A DNA stretch of 64,000 bases from Chitinophagaceae bacterium UBA1931 (GCA_002337125.1 DDFJ01000001.1:893597-957596), one strand, 5' to 3'. Positions 29,801-36,898 are shown, counted from the first letter of the stretch. Made by a program: numbers and translations. The notes: a model not told the origin generated them from the sequence alone.

Positions 29801-30255
29801 AGAGGTTTACCATTCTCATCTGTTACAATCCCTTTAATAATAACAGGCGGTGGTGGCGGTGGTGGTGTTGTAAAATGTGGTGCAGAAACTTCATCTACCG
29901 GTTTTATCACAATCGTTTTTTCAATGATTGTAAAGGTAAATGGTTGCCCGTTGAAACAGAGTGTGAGCACTTCTTCAAGTGATGCATGGTCTACTTTCAC
30001 AGTTACTCTTTTTGCTTTGATCAGTATAGATTCTGTGTAAGCAAAATTGTAACCACTCTGCTTTTCAATTTTCTGAAAAACCTGTTCTAATGGCGCATTT
30101 TTTTCAGAAAGGGAAATCTTTTGTGCAAAGCCCGTAGCTGAAACATTTATACAGGCTGCAAATAAAAAAATGGCGGTCAGTTTCATAATCCGCTTAGTTT
30201 GTGTGATCCTTTTTCTGTGCTGTGGCAAGAAAAAGCAATAAGCATTTAAATCCAT
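26869..30255 (-). CDS. SusC/RagA TonB-dependent receptor with STN signalling domain
   Basis: 1128 residues from the ATG at 30255; an internal Met24 sits closer to the hydrophobic signal (MKLTAIFLFAACINVSA). Domain order: STN domain (about 46-118; APLEQVFQKIEKQSGYNFAY), a seven-proline hinge (131-137), a carboxypeptidase-regulatory-like domain (139-210; GKPLAGATIKLKGTERGTT), TonB-box-like region EEVVVVGYGTQKK, plug (VNALQGKLAGV, DAASSAIYGARASNGVILIT) and a C-terminal 22-strand barrel. It imports oligosaccharides across the outer membrane with SusD. The STN domain and the sigma and anti-sigma genes directly upstream imply FecA-type trans-envelope signalling, in which ligand binding releases the ECF sigma factor. 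A hairpin lies in the 118-bp gap before it. Confidence 0.96.
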   Translation of the reverse strand: MDLNAYCFFLPQHRKRITQTKRIMKLTAIFLFAACINVSATGFAQKISLSEKNAPLEQVFQKIEKQSGYNFAYTESILIKAKRVTVKVDHASLEEVLTLCFNGQPFTFTIIEKTIVIKPVDEVSAPHFTTPPPPPPPVIIKGIVTDENGKPLAGATIKLKGTERGTTTDESGRFTLQVPEEKGILLVSFVGYETTEVNIAKTNNLTVVLKQVEQKMEEVVVVGYGTQKKVNVTGAVSTASAKDFANRPATGVVNALQGKLAGVTITTNNGQPGRDAGTIRIRGIGTGLGSSGASANPVVIIDGIPGSMSDLNPNDIESVSVLKDAASSAIYGARASNGVILITTKKGKKGGLQVRYDMYIGTQSITRKPDFLPSWQQAELYNEARANENASQKWSATDIKLFKDGSDKTGAHPNTDWLSLLYSEPGVQQNHNISINGGDEKSKYMFSLGYLDQKGNVKGTGYQKYNGLLNLSTQLNKKLGFNAGLGFLYAPFREPVSTYATSFSQLIRQVNRISNTVPYKWENGAYGYVADGSPMAWLESGSFNKWQNYTVTGNAGADWSPLQGLHIKPSFGYRLAIGQQQQYVADIQYFSGGAAGTALNPTKYQGPNNLTNATDRTSYTLLQAVADYEKKIQKHTVKLLAGASEEYSVYNYFSAYRQGFLNNALSQINAAPALGQSTSGYANDWVLQSVFSRLNYSFNDKYMVEGNLRFDGSSRFAEGNRWGYFPSVSAGWVLSNERFLDKLSDKINLLKLRAFWGQLGNQQISNNYAYFESISGGQVYSFNQTLVTGIAPNAGANSSLKWEVTESYGAGIDAAFLNNRLNISIDYFERKTENPLMRAQAGAPYAFTAPFVNVDGAMTNKGIELSAGYHDAIGKLNYAINGNFSYIKNKVTRLTGGKVINGNTFYDAGTPFYSLYGYEAIGIYQKASDVTGTAVINSKVSAGDIQYKDQNKDGKIDANDKVYLGTYFPKITYGLTVSANWKAFELSLFLQGAAAVKAMGGNLIGQVGPDVQKPTSVFLNRWTATNPSTTFPRLWYSYTQNDPGTNPSSFWVKDASYLRIKNLLFSYSLPKNVVSKLGLTNVKVFYSGQNILTLTKFYKWIDPEIGSAGSIYSYPQVMVNSFGLNVTF

Positions 30256-30325
30256 AACTTTGTTTTGTTTGGGTTATACAATAAAAGTCTTCCTCGACTT
30301 GTTTTTGGCTGACCCCAATATTTCC

Positions 30326-30352
30326 GCTGGGAGTGTCGCAAGCACTTCCAGC
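30326..30352 (-). other. Stem-loop in the anti-sigma/SusC intergenic region
   Basis: In the minus-strand transcript, GCTGGAAGTG and CACTCCCAGC form a 10-bp stem with one G-U pair around a 7-nt loop, 22 bp after the anti-sigma stop and about 70 bp before the SusC start. There is no U-tract, so it is not a standard terminator. It could slow 3' decay, attenuate, or set different levels for regulators and transporter. The function is inferred. Confidence 0.5.
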
Positions 30353-30373
30353 TTTTATCAGGTTCAGTTTCTT

Positions 30374-31477
30374 TTATGGCAATACAGTAACCAATTTTCC
30401 TTCAATTTTAAAATGCACACCCTCGGTGGTTTCAAGTATCTGTAAAATATCTGTGATGCTGGAATTCCTGCTTACGTTTACATAAAACCGTTCCGTTACT
30501 TTCCTTTCATATTTTACTGTGAAATCGTACCAGCGTGTTAATTGCCGCATTATCTCCTCTATACTGGCTCCTTTAAAACTGAACATTCCATTTTTCCAGG
30601 CAGTTACATGTTCTCCATCAACTGTATGTACACGTGGAATTCCATCTGTTCCAAGACTTGCCTGTTGTCCCGGCCTTATTATTGTGTTGTTGTTTCTTGT
30701 CTTTACATTTACACTCCCCTCAAGTAAAGTTGTGTTCAGCGTCTCTTCATCCTCGTATGCATTTACATTAAAGTGTGTACCAAGCACCTGGATTTCGGCT
30801 TTATCCGAAACAACAATAAATGGTTGATTTGATTTTTTTGCAACCTCAAAGTATGCCTCTCCCTTTAGTTCCACTCTTCTTTCTTTACCATTAAATGACG
30901 TAGGAAAACGTATTGAAGAAGCTGCATTTAGCCATACCCTGCTCCCATCTGCAAGTAACATTTGAAATTGCCCACCCTTTGGTGTGCTTAATGTATTATA
31001 TGACACTTCCTGCGTGCTTATAGTTCCTTGCTTGTAAGAAACTGCACCATTGTTTTTAAAAATTGTTGCATCGCCTTGTTTAGTTAATGTTCCATTTGCT
31101 GCATTGTCCAATACTATAGATGATCCATCAGAAAGGTATAAGATAGCTTTATCACTGCCAGGTTTTATTTCTCGTTTTGTATTATCTTGTTGAACGCTTT
31201 TTCCTTGGTGATTTATTTTTTCAGATACGATATAGAAAAGAGAACCAAAAAGTGTTATTACTAAAATTGCAGCTGCAGAAATAATACTGAACCTGCGGCG
31301 GTAATTAGGCAAAGGCTTCACATCGGTGTTACCGGTATCTTCATGCATAACTTCTTGAAGCTCGTTATTGATTTCACCTTGCTTAAGAAGATAAAAGAAA
31401 ACTTCCAGTTCAGCCTCAGTTGCTTTGTTATCCCTGTACCGGCGTATCAGTTCTTTTTTATGGAAAGAATCATTCAT
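30374..31477 (-). CDS. FecR-family anti-sigma factor
   Basis: From the ATG at 31477 (the frame also opens with a TTG at 31507) this is a 367-residue protein. A cytoplasmic N-terminal helical part that would bind sigma (FHKKELIRRYRDNKATEAEL) comes first. One membrane segment follows near residues 63-83 (FSIISAAAILVITLFGSLFYIV), then the periplasmic FecR domain (YNTLSTPKGGQFQMLLADGS, VWLNAASSIRFP, RRVELKGEAYFEVA, VLGTHFNVNAY) and a C-terminal STN-like subdomain (SFKGASIEEIMRQLTRWYDF). It holds the ECF sigma encoded upstream inactive until the TonB receptor signals. It is placed between sigma and SusC, as in other Bacteroidota PULs. Confidence 0.95.
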   Translation of the reverse strand: MNDSFHKKELIRRYRDNKATEAELEVFFYLLKQGEINNELQEVMHEDTGNTDVKPLPNYRRRFSIISAAAILVITLFGSLFYIVSEKINHQGKSVQQDNTKREIKPGSDKAILYLSDGSSIVLDNAANGTLTKQGDATIFKNNGAVSYKQGTISTQEVSYNTLSTPKGGQFQMLLADGSRVWLNAASSIRFPTSFNGKERRVELKGEAYFEVAKKSNQPFIVVSDKAEIQVLGTHFNVNAYEDEETLNTTLLEGSVNVKTRNNNTIIRPGQQASLGTDGIPRVHTVDGEHVTAWKNGMFSFKGASIEEIMRQLTRWYDFTVKYERKVTERFYVNVSRNSSITDILQILETTEGVHFKIEGKLVTVLP

Positions 31478-31544
31478 GTAGTTATCGGTTATACTACATA
31501 ATGACAACGATTTATAAATAAAGGGTACCTCAAAAAGAAAAAAA

Positions 31545-32141
31545 TCAGGAAATAAAATGTAACAGCATATAAATGAATAACTGCAAACCCGTATTATTCA
31601 GCAATTTTTCACGGAAAAATTTATGAGCTCTAACCATATGCTTTTTTACAGCGTTGCGTGAAATGCGAAGACGGGCAGCCGTTTCTTCATACGATTGATC
31701 ATATTCTCTGCACATACGAAAAACCTGTCTTGTCTGTTGAGGCAGCAACGACAGTATGCGTTCTATAAATTGAATGTATTCAGAATGAAGCAAGTTCTGG
31801 TCACTGCTGTTTTTCGCTTCAACATAATGATGCATTATTTCTGCTTTCAGCTCCTCTTCACGGGAAGCCTTTTTCAAAAAGTTAAACGTACGGTTCCTGG
31901 CTGCTGCAAACAAATAAGGTCTGATCAGCTGAACAGAAACAAGGCTCTCTCTTTTTTCCCAAATTTGTGTAAATACTTCCTGTACGATATCCTGAGCCGC
32001 TTCTGGAGCCTTTACATACTTCTTTACAAAGTTGACCAAAAGTTCATAATAACAGTTATAAAGTGTTTCAAATGAACATTGATCACCGGCAGCAATTTTT
32101 TGCAGAAGCTCATGATCAGTATGTGAATAAACAAGCAGCAA
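31545..32141 (-). CDS. ECF-type RNA polymerase sigma-70 factor
   Basis: 198 residues. Region 2 includes QDIVQEVFTQIWEKRESL and RPYLFAAARNRTFNFLKK; region 4 is RILSLLPQQTRQVFRMCREY followed by SYEETAARLRISRNAVKKHM, a helix-turn-helix. No ATG lies in frame before the conserved part, so a TTG at 32141 (LLLVYSHTDHELL) is the likely start; upstream in-frame sequence back to a stop at 32195-32193 has no ATG. A short hydrophobic C-terminal tail is common in Bacteroidota members. As first gene of the run it probably directs transcription of the PUL when freed by the FecR-like protein. Confidence 0.93.
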   Translation of the reverse strand: MLLVYSHTDHELLQKIAAGDQCSFETLYNCYYELLVNFVKKYVKAPEAAQDIVQEVFTQIWEKRESLVSVQLIRPYLFAAARNRTFNFLKKASREEELKAEIMHHYVEAKNSSDQNLLHSEYIQFIERILSLLPQQTRQVFRMCREYDQSYEETAARLRISRNAVKKHMVRAHKFFREKLLNNTGLQLFIYMLLHFIS

Positions 32142-32558
32142 GTTGGTATTATTTGGGCAGCTAGTTGTTTGGAGGCTGGCATAACAAAGAGTTTAGTCAC
32201 CACATCTGAACAACTAAAAGCCTGCAAGCATTAAAAATTCCTTTTTCGAATGTACATGTTAATGATGCAAAACTTATGCGCAATCGTTTGAACAGAAATT
32301 AACTTTACAAGAACTAAACACTTGTGTGATTTAATAATCAGTTTAAATCTCGCTTAAAGCATGCTTCATATTTTCTTCATAGAAAATAGATTAATCTGCG
32401 CAGAATAAAGAAACCACAAAATTCTACCAGTAATCTTATACAATAACAAAGCCAGAAGAGAAATCTGCAACGGAAGACTCTCCCGTTGTGCACCCATCAC
32501 AATTAAAATATTTTGTCCTAAAGTAAACTGATGCGTGTTTTACGGTTTATATCTTGAA
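32142..32558. other. Intergenic region upstream of the sigma gene
   Basis: About 417 AT-rich bases between the sigma start and the right direct repeat. It must contain the promoter of the PUL regulatory operon, but I find no convincing -33/-7 pair on the minus strand. A short dyad CAACGG ... CCGTTG lies at 32468-32488. No coding frame is evident. Confidence 0.4.
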
Positions 32559-32648
32559 TTTTCCATGATATTCTTCTTAAAAGCTGAATAATGGAAACAT
32601 GACCTTAAAAGAAAACTTATTTAGTCCACTTTATGCTGACGATTTACA
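32559..32648 (+). repeat. Right 90-nt direct repeat bracketing the PUL
   Basis: Ungapped partner of 3765-3854 in the same orientation (75 of 90 identical by my count), with the same TTTTCCAT ... ATGGAAA outer dyad and an identical 14-nt end GCTGACGATTTACA. Immediately after that end the recombinase homology begins, so the repeat edge coincides with the breakpoint that removed the recombinase N-terminus. In one shared frame both copies can be read as (N)LFSP..ADDL, which hints at an ancestral coding sequence, but stops lie close by. Confidence 0.75.
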
Positions 32649-33398
32649 AATGGACGTTTGATTGATGGCCAACATGAAAAGTTGGTTTCAAAAGAAGTGT
32701 TTTTGAAGGTAAATAACATCAGGGCTGCTGCAAATAAATATGGTGTTGCACATCAAAAAGAAATCGCTCAGATACCGCTTAAAGTCTTTATGCATTGCCC
32801 GCATTGTGGTGAAGGTTATACCGGCTATGTTGTAAAAGCAAAGAACCTTTGGTATTATAAATGCCGCACAAAGGGTTGCTGCGCAAACAAGAATGCTTCC
32901 AAAGTCAACGCACAGTTTCTGGAGTTTCTTTCGCAGTATGAAATCAAAGAAGAATACATGTCACTGTTAATTGATGAACTGCTTGATTCAACTGAAAAAA
33001 TCAATGAAGCAAATAAACAACAGCAACAGGAAGTCAATAAATCCATGCTGGATGTTCAGAAAAAAATAGATGTGATTGAAGAAAAATTTTTTGTTGAAGG
33101 AGTAATGTCACAAGAGACGTATGAAAAACTGCTGGCGAAATACGCTAAAGAAAAGACTGAAATTGCCGGATTATCCAGAGAAAATTTTTCAGGGAGTTCG
33201 AACCTTGATGAAATCATTACTGAAGCTGTTACCTTTTCTTCCAAACTCGCTCTGGCATGGAGTTCCAGCGATGTCAAACAAAAAGAACAGATACAAAAAC
33301 TGCTGTTCCCTGATGGCGTAAGCTATGATATGAAAAACGAGGCATTTCGAACTACGAAAGTTAATCTACTTCTTTCTTTAAATGCAGAACTGGCGGGG

Positions 33399-33462
33399 TT
33401 TTCAGAAGATGATATAAATAAACAAGGTGGCATGAAAGCCACCTTGTCCAATTCAGTCGGGA
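33399..33462 (+). repeat. Right copy of the 64-nt identical recombinase-end / tRNA-end block (attR-like)
   Basis: Identical to 3398-3461. It covers the last recombinase codons before the tRNA, the tRNA terminator dyad, and the first bases of the tRNA acceptor stem. Beyond 33466 the two loci diverge: the right continues into the whole tRNA, the left does not. That asymmetry marks the right copy as the side with the intact target gene. The attachment role is inferred. Confidence 0.7.
33422..33447 (-). terminator. Hairpin terminator of tRNA-Pro
   Basis: A perfect 10-bp stem (ACAAGGTGGC / GCCACCTTGT) with a 6-nt loop. On the minus strand it lies 9 nt past the tRNA discriminator base and is followed by TTATTTATA. 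This position and shape fit a terminator for the tRNA transcript. The same bases encode recombinase residues NKQGGMKATL on the plus strand. Confidence 0.7.
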
Positions 33463-33530
33463 CGACTAGATTCGAACTAGCGACCCCTTGCACCCCATGC
33501 AAGTGCGCTACCGGGCTGCGCTACGTCCCG
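33457..33530 (-). tRNA. tRNA-Pro (anticodon GGG)
   Basis: The minus strand folds as a complete cloverleaf: acceptor CGGGACG/CGTCCCG with discriminator A, D-arm GCGCAGCCCGGTAGCGC, anticodon stem CTTGC/GCAAG around loop ATGGGGT (anticodon GGG), and T-arm CTAGTTCGAATCTAG. CCA is not encoded. C1-G72 is the usual bacterial tRNA-Pro identity pair. It is the integration target of the neighbouring recombinase, has its own promoter (33573-33604), and is followed by a hairpin. Confidence 0.97.
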
Positions 33531-33572
33531 AAACCGGAAAACTGAATTCATTAACTGAATTTCAGCGGGCTG

Positions 33573-33604
33573 CAAATGTAAGATTTAAATCTATTTGGTA
33601 CAAA
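33573..33604 (-). promoter_or_regulatory. Bacteroidota-type promoter of tRNA-Pro
   Basis: On the minus strand TTTG (33604-33601), a 20-nt spacer and TACATTTG (33580-33573) match the Bacteroidota consensus -33 TTTG and -7 TAnnTTTG. Transcription would start a few bases downstream, about 35 nt before the tRNA 5' end. Confidence 0.75.
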
Positions 33605-33652
33605 ATCAATCAAAAAAAACGATCTTAGCAGCGCATTAATCGGAACTCCTTC

Positions 33653-34918
33653 ATGACTATTCTCATCAGGCAGGCGCATATTATCGATCCGGGTTCAGTT
33701 TATCACTCTTCCACTCAGGATGTTTTTATTGATAATGGCCGGATAAAACAAATTGGTCAACTTCAAAACATAACAGCAGATAAAGTTATTGAGCATCCAA
33801 ATCTCCATCTTTCGCCGGGATGGGTTGATCTGTTTGCTCATTTCTGCGATCCGGGTTTTGAATACAAAGAAACTTTGGAAACAGGTATTGCTGCAGCAGC
33901 TGCAGGTGGCTTTACTGAAGTAATGGTATTGCCAAATACCAATCCTGTTGTAGCTGGTAAATCGCAGGTTGAATACATTGTACAGAAATCGAAAAATGCT
34001 GTGGTAAACATTCATCCGCTGGGTGCTGTTACCAAGCAAACAGAAGGAAAAGAGTTAGCTGAGATGTACGATATGCGTACAGCTGGTGCAGTTGCTTTTT
34101 CTGATGGTTTACTTCCTGTACAATCATCTGGTCTTTTATTAAAGGCTTTGCAATATGTAAAAGCGTTTGATGGTACAATCATCCAGATACCAGATGATAA
34201 AACAATCGGCACTTATGGTTTAATTAACGAAGGCATTGTAAGTACAAGACTTGGATTGCCCGGTAAGCCTATGCTGTCGGAAGAAATTCAGCTTTCACGT
34301 GATATAAAGCTGGCCCGTTATGCAGATTCTAAACTGCATTTCACCGGTGTTACATCACCCAAGAGCATTGATTATATCACTCGTGCAAAAAATCATGGCA
34401 TCGCCATTACATGTTCCGTTACTCCTGCTCATCTTTATTTCTGTGATGAAGATCTGCAGACATATGATACCAATCTCAAACTTTATCCACCACTGAGAAC
34501 TGCAGCTGAAAGAGAATTGCTGAGAGAATCAGTACTGGATGGATCAGTTGATTGTATTGCCACTCATCACGAACCACATGAATTTGACAGTAAGATTTGC
34601 GAATTTGAATTTGCAAAACCGGGAATGATTGGACTGGAAAGTTGTTATGGTGTGATGGGAGCTGTTTTCGGCGACAGGTTAACTGCTGAAAAATGGATTG
34701 AACTGATCAGTATTAATCCAAGAAAAGTGCTGGGTCTGCCCATCCCTTCAATTAAAGAAAATGAACTGGCCAATGTAACATTATTTGATCCTTCTGCTAC
34801 ATATACGTTTACAGAAGATCATATCCGGTCAAATTCCCGTAACTCTGCCTTTATTGGAAAAGAGTTAAAAGGAAAAGTGATTGGTATTATCAACAGCACA
34901 CAATTAAAACTCAACTAA
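33653..34918 (+). CDS. Dihydroorotase-like amidohydrolase with degenerate metal site
   Basis: 421 residues with the overall layout of a class I dihydroorotase: WVDLFAHFCDPGFEYKE near 57-73, VLPNTNPV, and the ending ANVTLFDPSATYTF. The metal and catalytic motifs are altered. The HxH motif reads FAH (Phe61, His63). The segment normally holding a His ligand reads IIQIPDD. LHFTGVTS replaces the usual H-I-x-H-V-S. TPAH (257-260) replaces TPHH, and ATHHEPH (303-309) has His305 where the catalytic Asp is expected. It therefore probably lacks dihydroorotase activity and resembles non-catalytic PyrC partners of aspartate transcarbamoylase; this is inference. A canonical enzyme would have to be elsewhere. 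It is followed 10 bp on by the DUF4199 gene. Confidence 0.85.
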   Translation: MTILIRQAHIIDPGSVYHSSTQDVFIDNGRIKQIGQLQNITADKVIEHPNLHLSPGWVDLFAHFCDPGFEYKETLETGIAAAAAGGFTEVMVLPNTNPVVAGKSQVEYIVQKSKNAVVNIHPLGAVTKQTEGKELAEMYDMRTAGAVAFSDGLLPVQSSGLLLKALQYVKAFDGTIIQIPDDKTIGTYGLINEGIVSTRLGLPGKPMLSEEIQLSRDIKLARYADSKLHFTGVTSPKSIDYITRAKNHGIAITCSVTPAHLYFCDEDLQTYDTNLKLYPPLRTAAERELLRESVLDGSVDCIATHHEPHEFDSKICEFEFAKPGMIGLESCYGVMGAVFGDRLTAEKWIELISINPRKVLGLPIPSIKENELANVTLFDPSATYTFTEDHIRSNSRNSAFIGKELKGKVIGIINSTQLKLN

Positions 34919-34928
34919 AACATTGTTT

Positions 34929-35471
34929 ATGGAAAGCAAACAATCAAACCCTCTGGTACAATACGGTCTTATCAGCGCTCTTGTTGGAGTTCTCTTTTAT
35001 ATTATTCTTTACCTGGGAGGTGTAAAACTGTTTATGAGCCCGGTAGCATATATTGCTTACCTCATTCCAATTGTATTTGCAACACTTGCAACAATAAAAG
35101 CAAAAAGCAACAATGGCGGTTTCCTTGAATTTTCACAAGCGCTGAAAATAGCTTTTGGTGTTTTTGTAATTACTTCACTGGCAACAACAGTTCTTTCATA
35201 TGTATTAATGAATTTTATTGATACTGATTTTGCACAGGCTATGCAGCAAGCTACGCTTGAAATGACAGAAAAGATGATGAAGAAGTTTGGTGCATCACAA
35301 GACCAGATCGACAAAGCTTTAACTGAAGCATCAAAGAAGAGTCCATTCACCTTGGGTAAAATGGCACTTGGATTTGCATTTAGCTGTATTCTGTGGTTTT
35401 TGTTTTCACTGATTATTGCTGCAATTGTGAAGAAAAAGAATCCGCAAAACGATATGCCCCAAACCCTTTAA
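34929..35471 (+). CDS. DUF4199-like membrane protein
   Basis: From the ATG at 34929, about 180 residues with four predicted membrane segments (roughly 12-30, 36-57, 72-94, 145-167) and a soluble helical stretch between the third and fourth (QAMQQATLEMTEKMMKKFGA). This layout matches DUF4199 proteins of Bacteroidota, whose function is unknown. It sits between the dihydroorotase-like and GT2 genes with gaps of 10 and 8 bp, so all three are probably one transcript. A glycosyltransferase neighbour is common for this family as far as I recall. Confidence 0.75.
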   Translation: MESKQSNPLVQYGLISALVGVLFYIILYLGGVKLFMSPVAYIAYLIPIVFATLATIKAKSNNGGFLEFSQALKIAFGVFVITSLATTVLSYVLMNFIDTDFAQAMQQATLEMTEKMMKKFGASQDQIDKALTEASKKSPFTLGKMALGFAFSCILWFLFSLIIAAIVKKKNPQNDMPQTL

Positions 35472-35479
35472 CCTGATAC

Positions 35480-36421
35480 ATGAACCTGAGTATTGTTATA
35501 CCGTTAAAAGACGAAGCTGAATCATTACCCGAACTGTGTGCATGGATTGAACGTGTGGTGAATGAACAGCAGTTGACTTATGAAATTATTTTGATTGATG
35601 ATGGAAGTACAGATGATTCCTGGAAAACCATTCAGCAGTTACGTTCTGCCAATGCAAATATCAAGGGCATTAAGTTTCAACGTAACTATGGAAAATCTGC
35701 TGCATTAAACGAAGGCTTTAAAGCAGCCCAGGGCGATGTGGTGATTACAATGGATGCAGATTTACAGGATAGTCCTGATGAAATTCCTGATTTGTACAAA
35801 ATGATTATCACTGATAGTTTTGACCTGGTGAGTGGCTGGAAGAAAAAACGGTACGATAACAAGTTCACAAAGAATCTTCCATCGAAATTATTCAATGCTG
35901 CAACAAGAAGCATGAGTGGTATTTACCTGCACGATTTTAACTGCGGTTTAAAATCATACAGCAGTAAAGTGATCAAGAGTATTGAAGTATATGGCGAAAT
36001 GCACCGCTACATTCCTGTGCTTGCAAAATGGGCAGGCTTCAGAAAGATTGGCGAAAAAGTAGTGGAGCATCGTAAAAGAAAATACGGCATCACCAAGTTT
36101 GGATGGGACAGGTTTGTAAATGGTTTTCTTGATCTTGCTACAATAACATTTGTTGGCAAGTTTGGAAAACGTCCCATGCATTTCTTTGGTTTATGGGGAA
36201 CTATTTTCTTTCTCATTGGCTTCATCAGCAGCATTTATTTAATCATTTCCAAACTGGTTGAAAGCAATTTCAGCATTACCAATAAACCGGCATTCTTTAT
36301 TGCATTAACAGCAATGATTGTTGGTGTGCAGTTATTTCTTGCAGGATTTATTGGCGAACTGATTTCAAGAAACTCTTCTGAACGGAATTTTTATCTGATT
36401 GAAGAAAAAGCAGGGCTGTGA
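35480..36421 (+). CDS. GT2 glycosyltransferase (polyprenyl-phosphate glycosyltransferase type)
   Basis: 313 residues. The GT-A fold begins with LSIVIPLKDEAESLPEL and contains ILIDDGSTDDSW, QRNYGKSAALN and MDADLQDSPDEIPDL, the signature of DPM1/ArnC/GtrB-type enzymes that load a sugar onto polyprenyl phosphate. Two C-terminal membrane segments (about 232-254 and 267-290) anchor it in the inner membrane. The donor sugar cannot be told. It is part of the 33.65-36.4 kb run. Confidence 0.9.
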   Translation: MNLSIVIPLKDEAESLPELCAWIERVVNEQQLTYEIILIDDGSTDDSWKTIQQLRSANANIKGIKFQRNYGKSAALNEGFKAAQGDVVITMDADLQDSPDEIPDLYKMIITDSFDLVSGWKKKRYDNKFTKNLPSKLFNAATRSMSGIYLHDFNCGLKSYSSKVIKSIEVYGEMHRYIPVLAKWAGFRKIGEKVVEHRKRKYGITKFGWDRFVNGFLDLATITFVGKFGKRPMHFFGLWGTIFFLIGFISSIYLIISKLVESNFSITNKPAFFIALTAMIVGVQLFLAGFIGELISRNSSERNFYLIEEKAGL

Positions 36422-36483
36422 AGAATAGAAACGCAGATTTGAATGATTGAGCAGAGTTTCACTGATTTCTCATTTTTATTTCT

Positions 36484-36867
36484 ATGTATTTATATCAGGA
36501 ACTTACTGAAAAAATCATCCGCTGTTTTTATAATGTGTATAATGAATTAGGTTATGGTTTTCTTGAAAAGGTTTATGAAAATGCACTAATGCTTGAACTA
36601 AAAAAGAACGGGTTGAATGCTGAAAACCAATTCCCGATAAAAGTTTATTATCAGGACTCAGAGGTAGGAAGTTATTATGCAGATATAATGGTTGAGAACA
36701 AAATAATTTTAGAGCTAAAGGCTGGTGATATGGAACAAACTATACTCAATCATGAATTACAATTAACAAATTATCTAAAAGCTACTAATTACGAAGTTGG
36801 TTTGCTTTTACTATTTGGAATTAAACCTCAGGTAAAACGAAAAATTTTCACAAACGATCTAAAATAA
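36484..36867 (+). CDS. GxxExxY protein
   Basis: 127 residues with the signature Gly25-x-x-Glu28-x-x-Tyr31 (GFLEKVYENAL), and a PD-(D/E)xK-like core YYADIMVENKIILELKA, matching the GxxExxY family (PF13366). The fold is nuclease-like; no function is established. These genes occur singly across environmental bacteria. It is followed 31 bp on by the GT4 gene. Confidence 0.9.
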   Translation: MYLYQELTEKIIRCFYNVYNELGYGFLEKVYENALMLELKKNGLNAENQFPIKVYYQDSEVGSYYADIMVENKIILELKAGDMEQTILNHELQLTNYLKATNYEVGLLLLFGIKPQVKRKIFTNDLK

Positions 36868-36898
36868 ATCTGTTAACTCAGCAGAATCAGTTCAATCA

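Larger units (their letters stand above)
32649..33545 (+). pseudogene. N-terminally truncated serine recombinase running through antisense tRNA-Pro
   Basis: The frame (first possible start a TTG at 32658) encodes the C-terminal half of a large serine recombinase. It has the end of the recombinase domain (NGRLIDGQHEKLVSKEVF), a zinc ribbon (HCPHCG, Cys47/50, with Cys69 and Cys74), a coiled coil (about 108-165) and the C-terminal tail. The resolvase catalytic domain with its serine is missing, so it should be inactive. A stop at 32637-32639 and the 90-nt repeat precede it. The last 30 residues (GTTRFELATPCTPCKCATG...) are the antisense of the tRNA-Pro gene, showing that the recombinase gene's 3' end and the integration target overlap. 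Full-length relatives are usually above 500 residues. The frame ends at 33545. Confidence 0.88.

Noticed and set aside
3765..32648. The 90-nt repeats as ends of an insertion sequence or composite transposon
   Set aside because: The repeats are direct, no transposase is present in the window, and no terminal inverted repeats or target duplications are visible.
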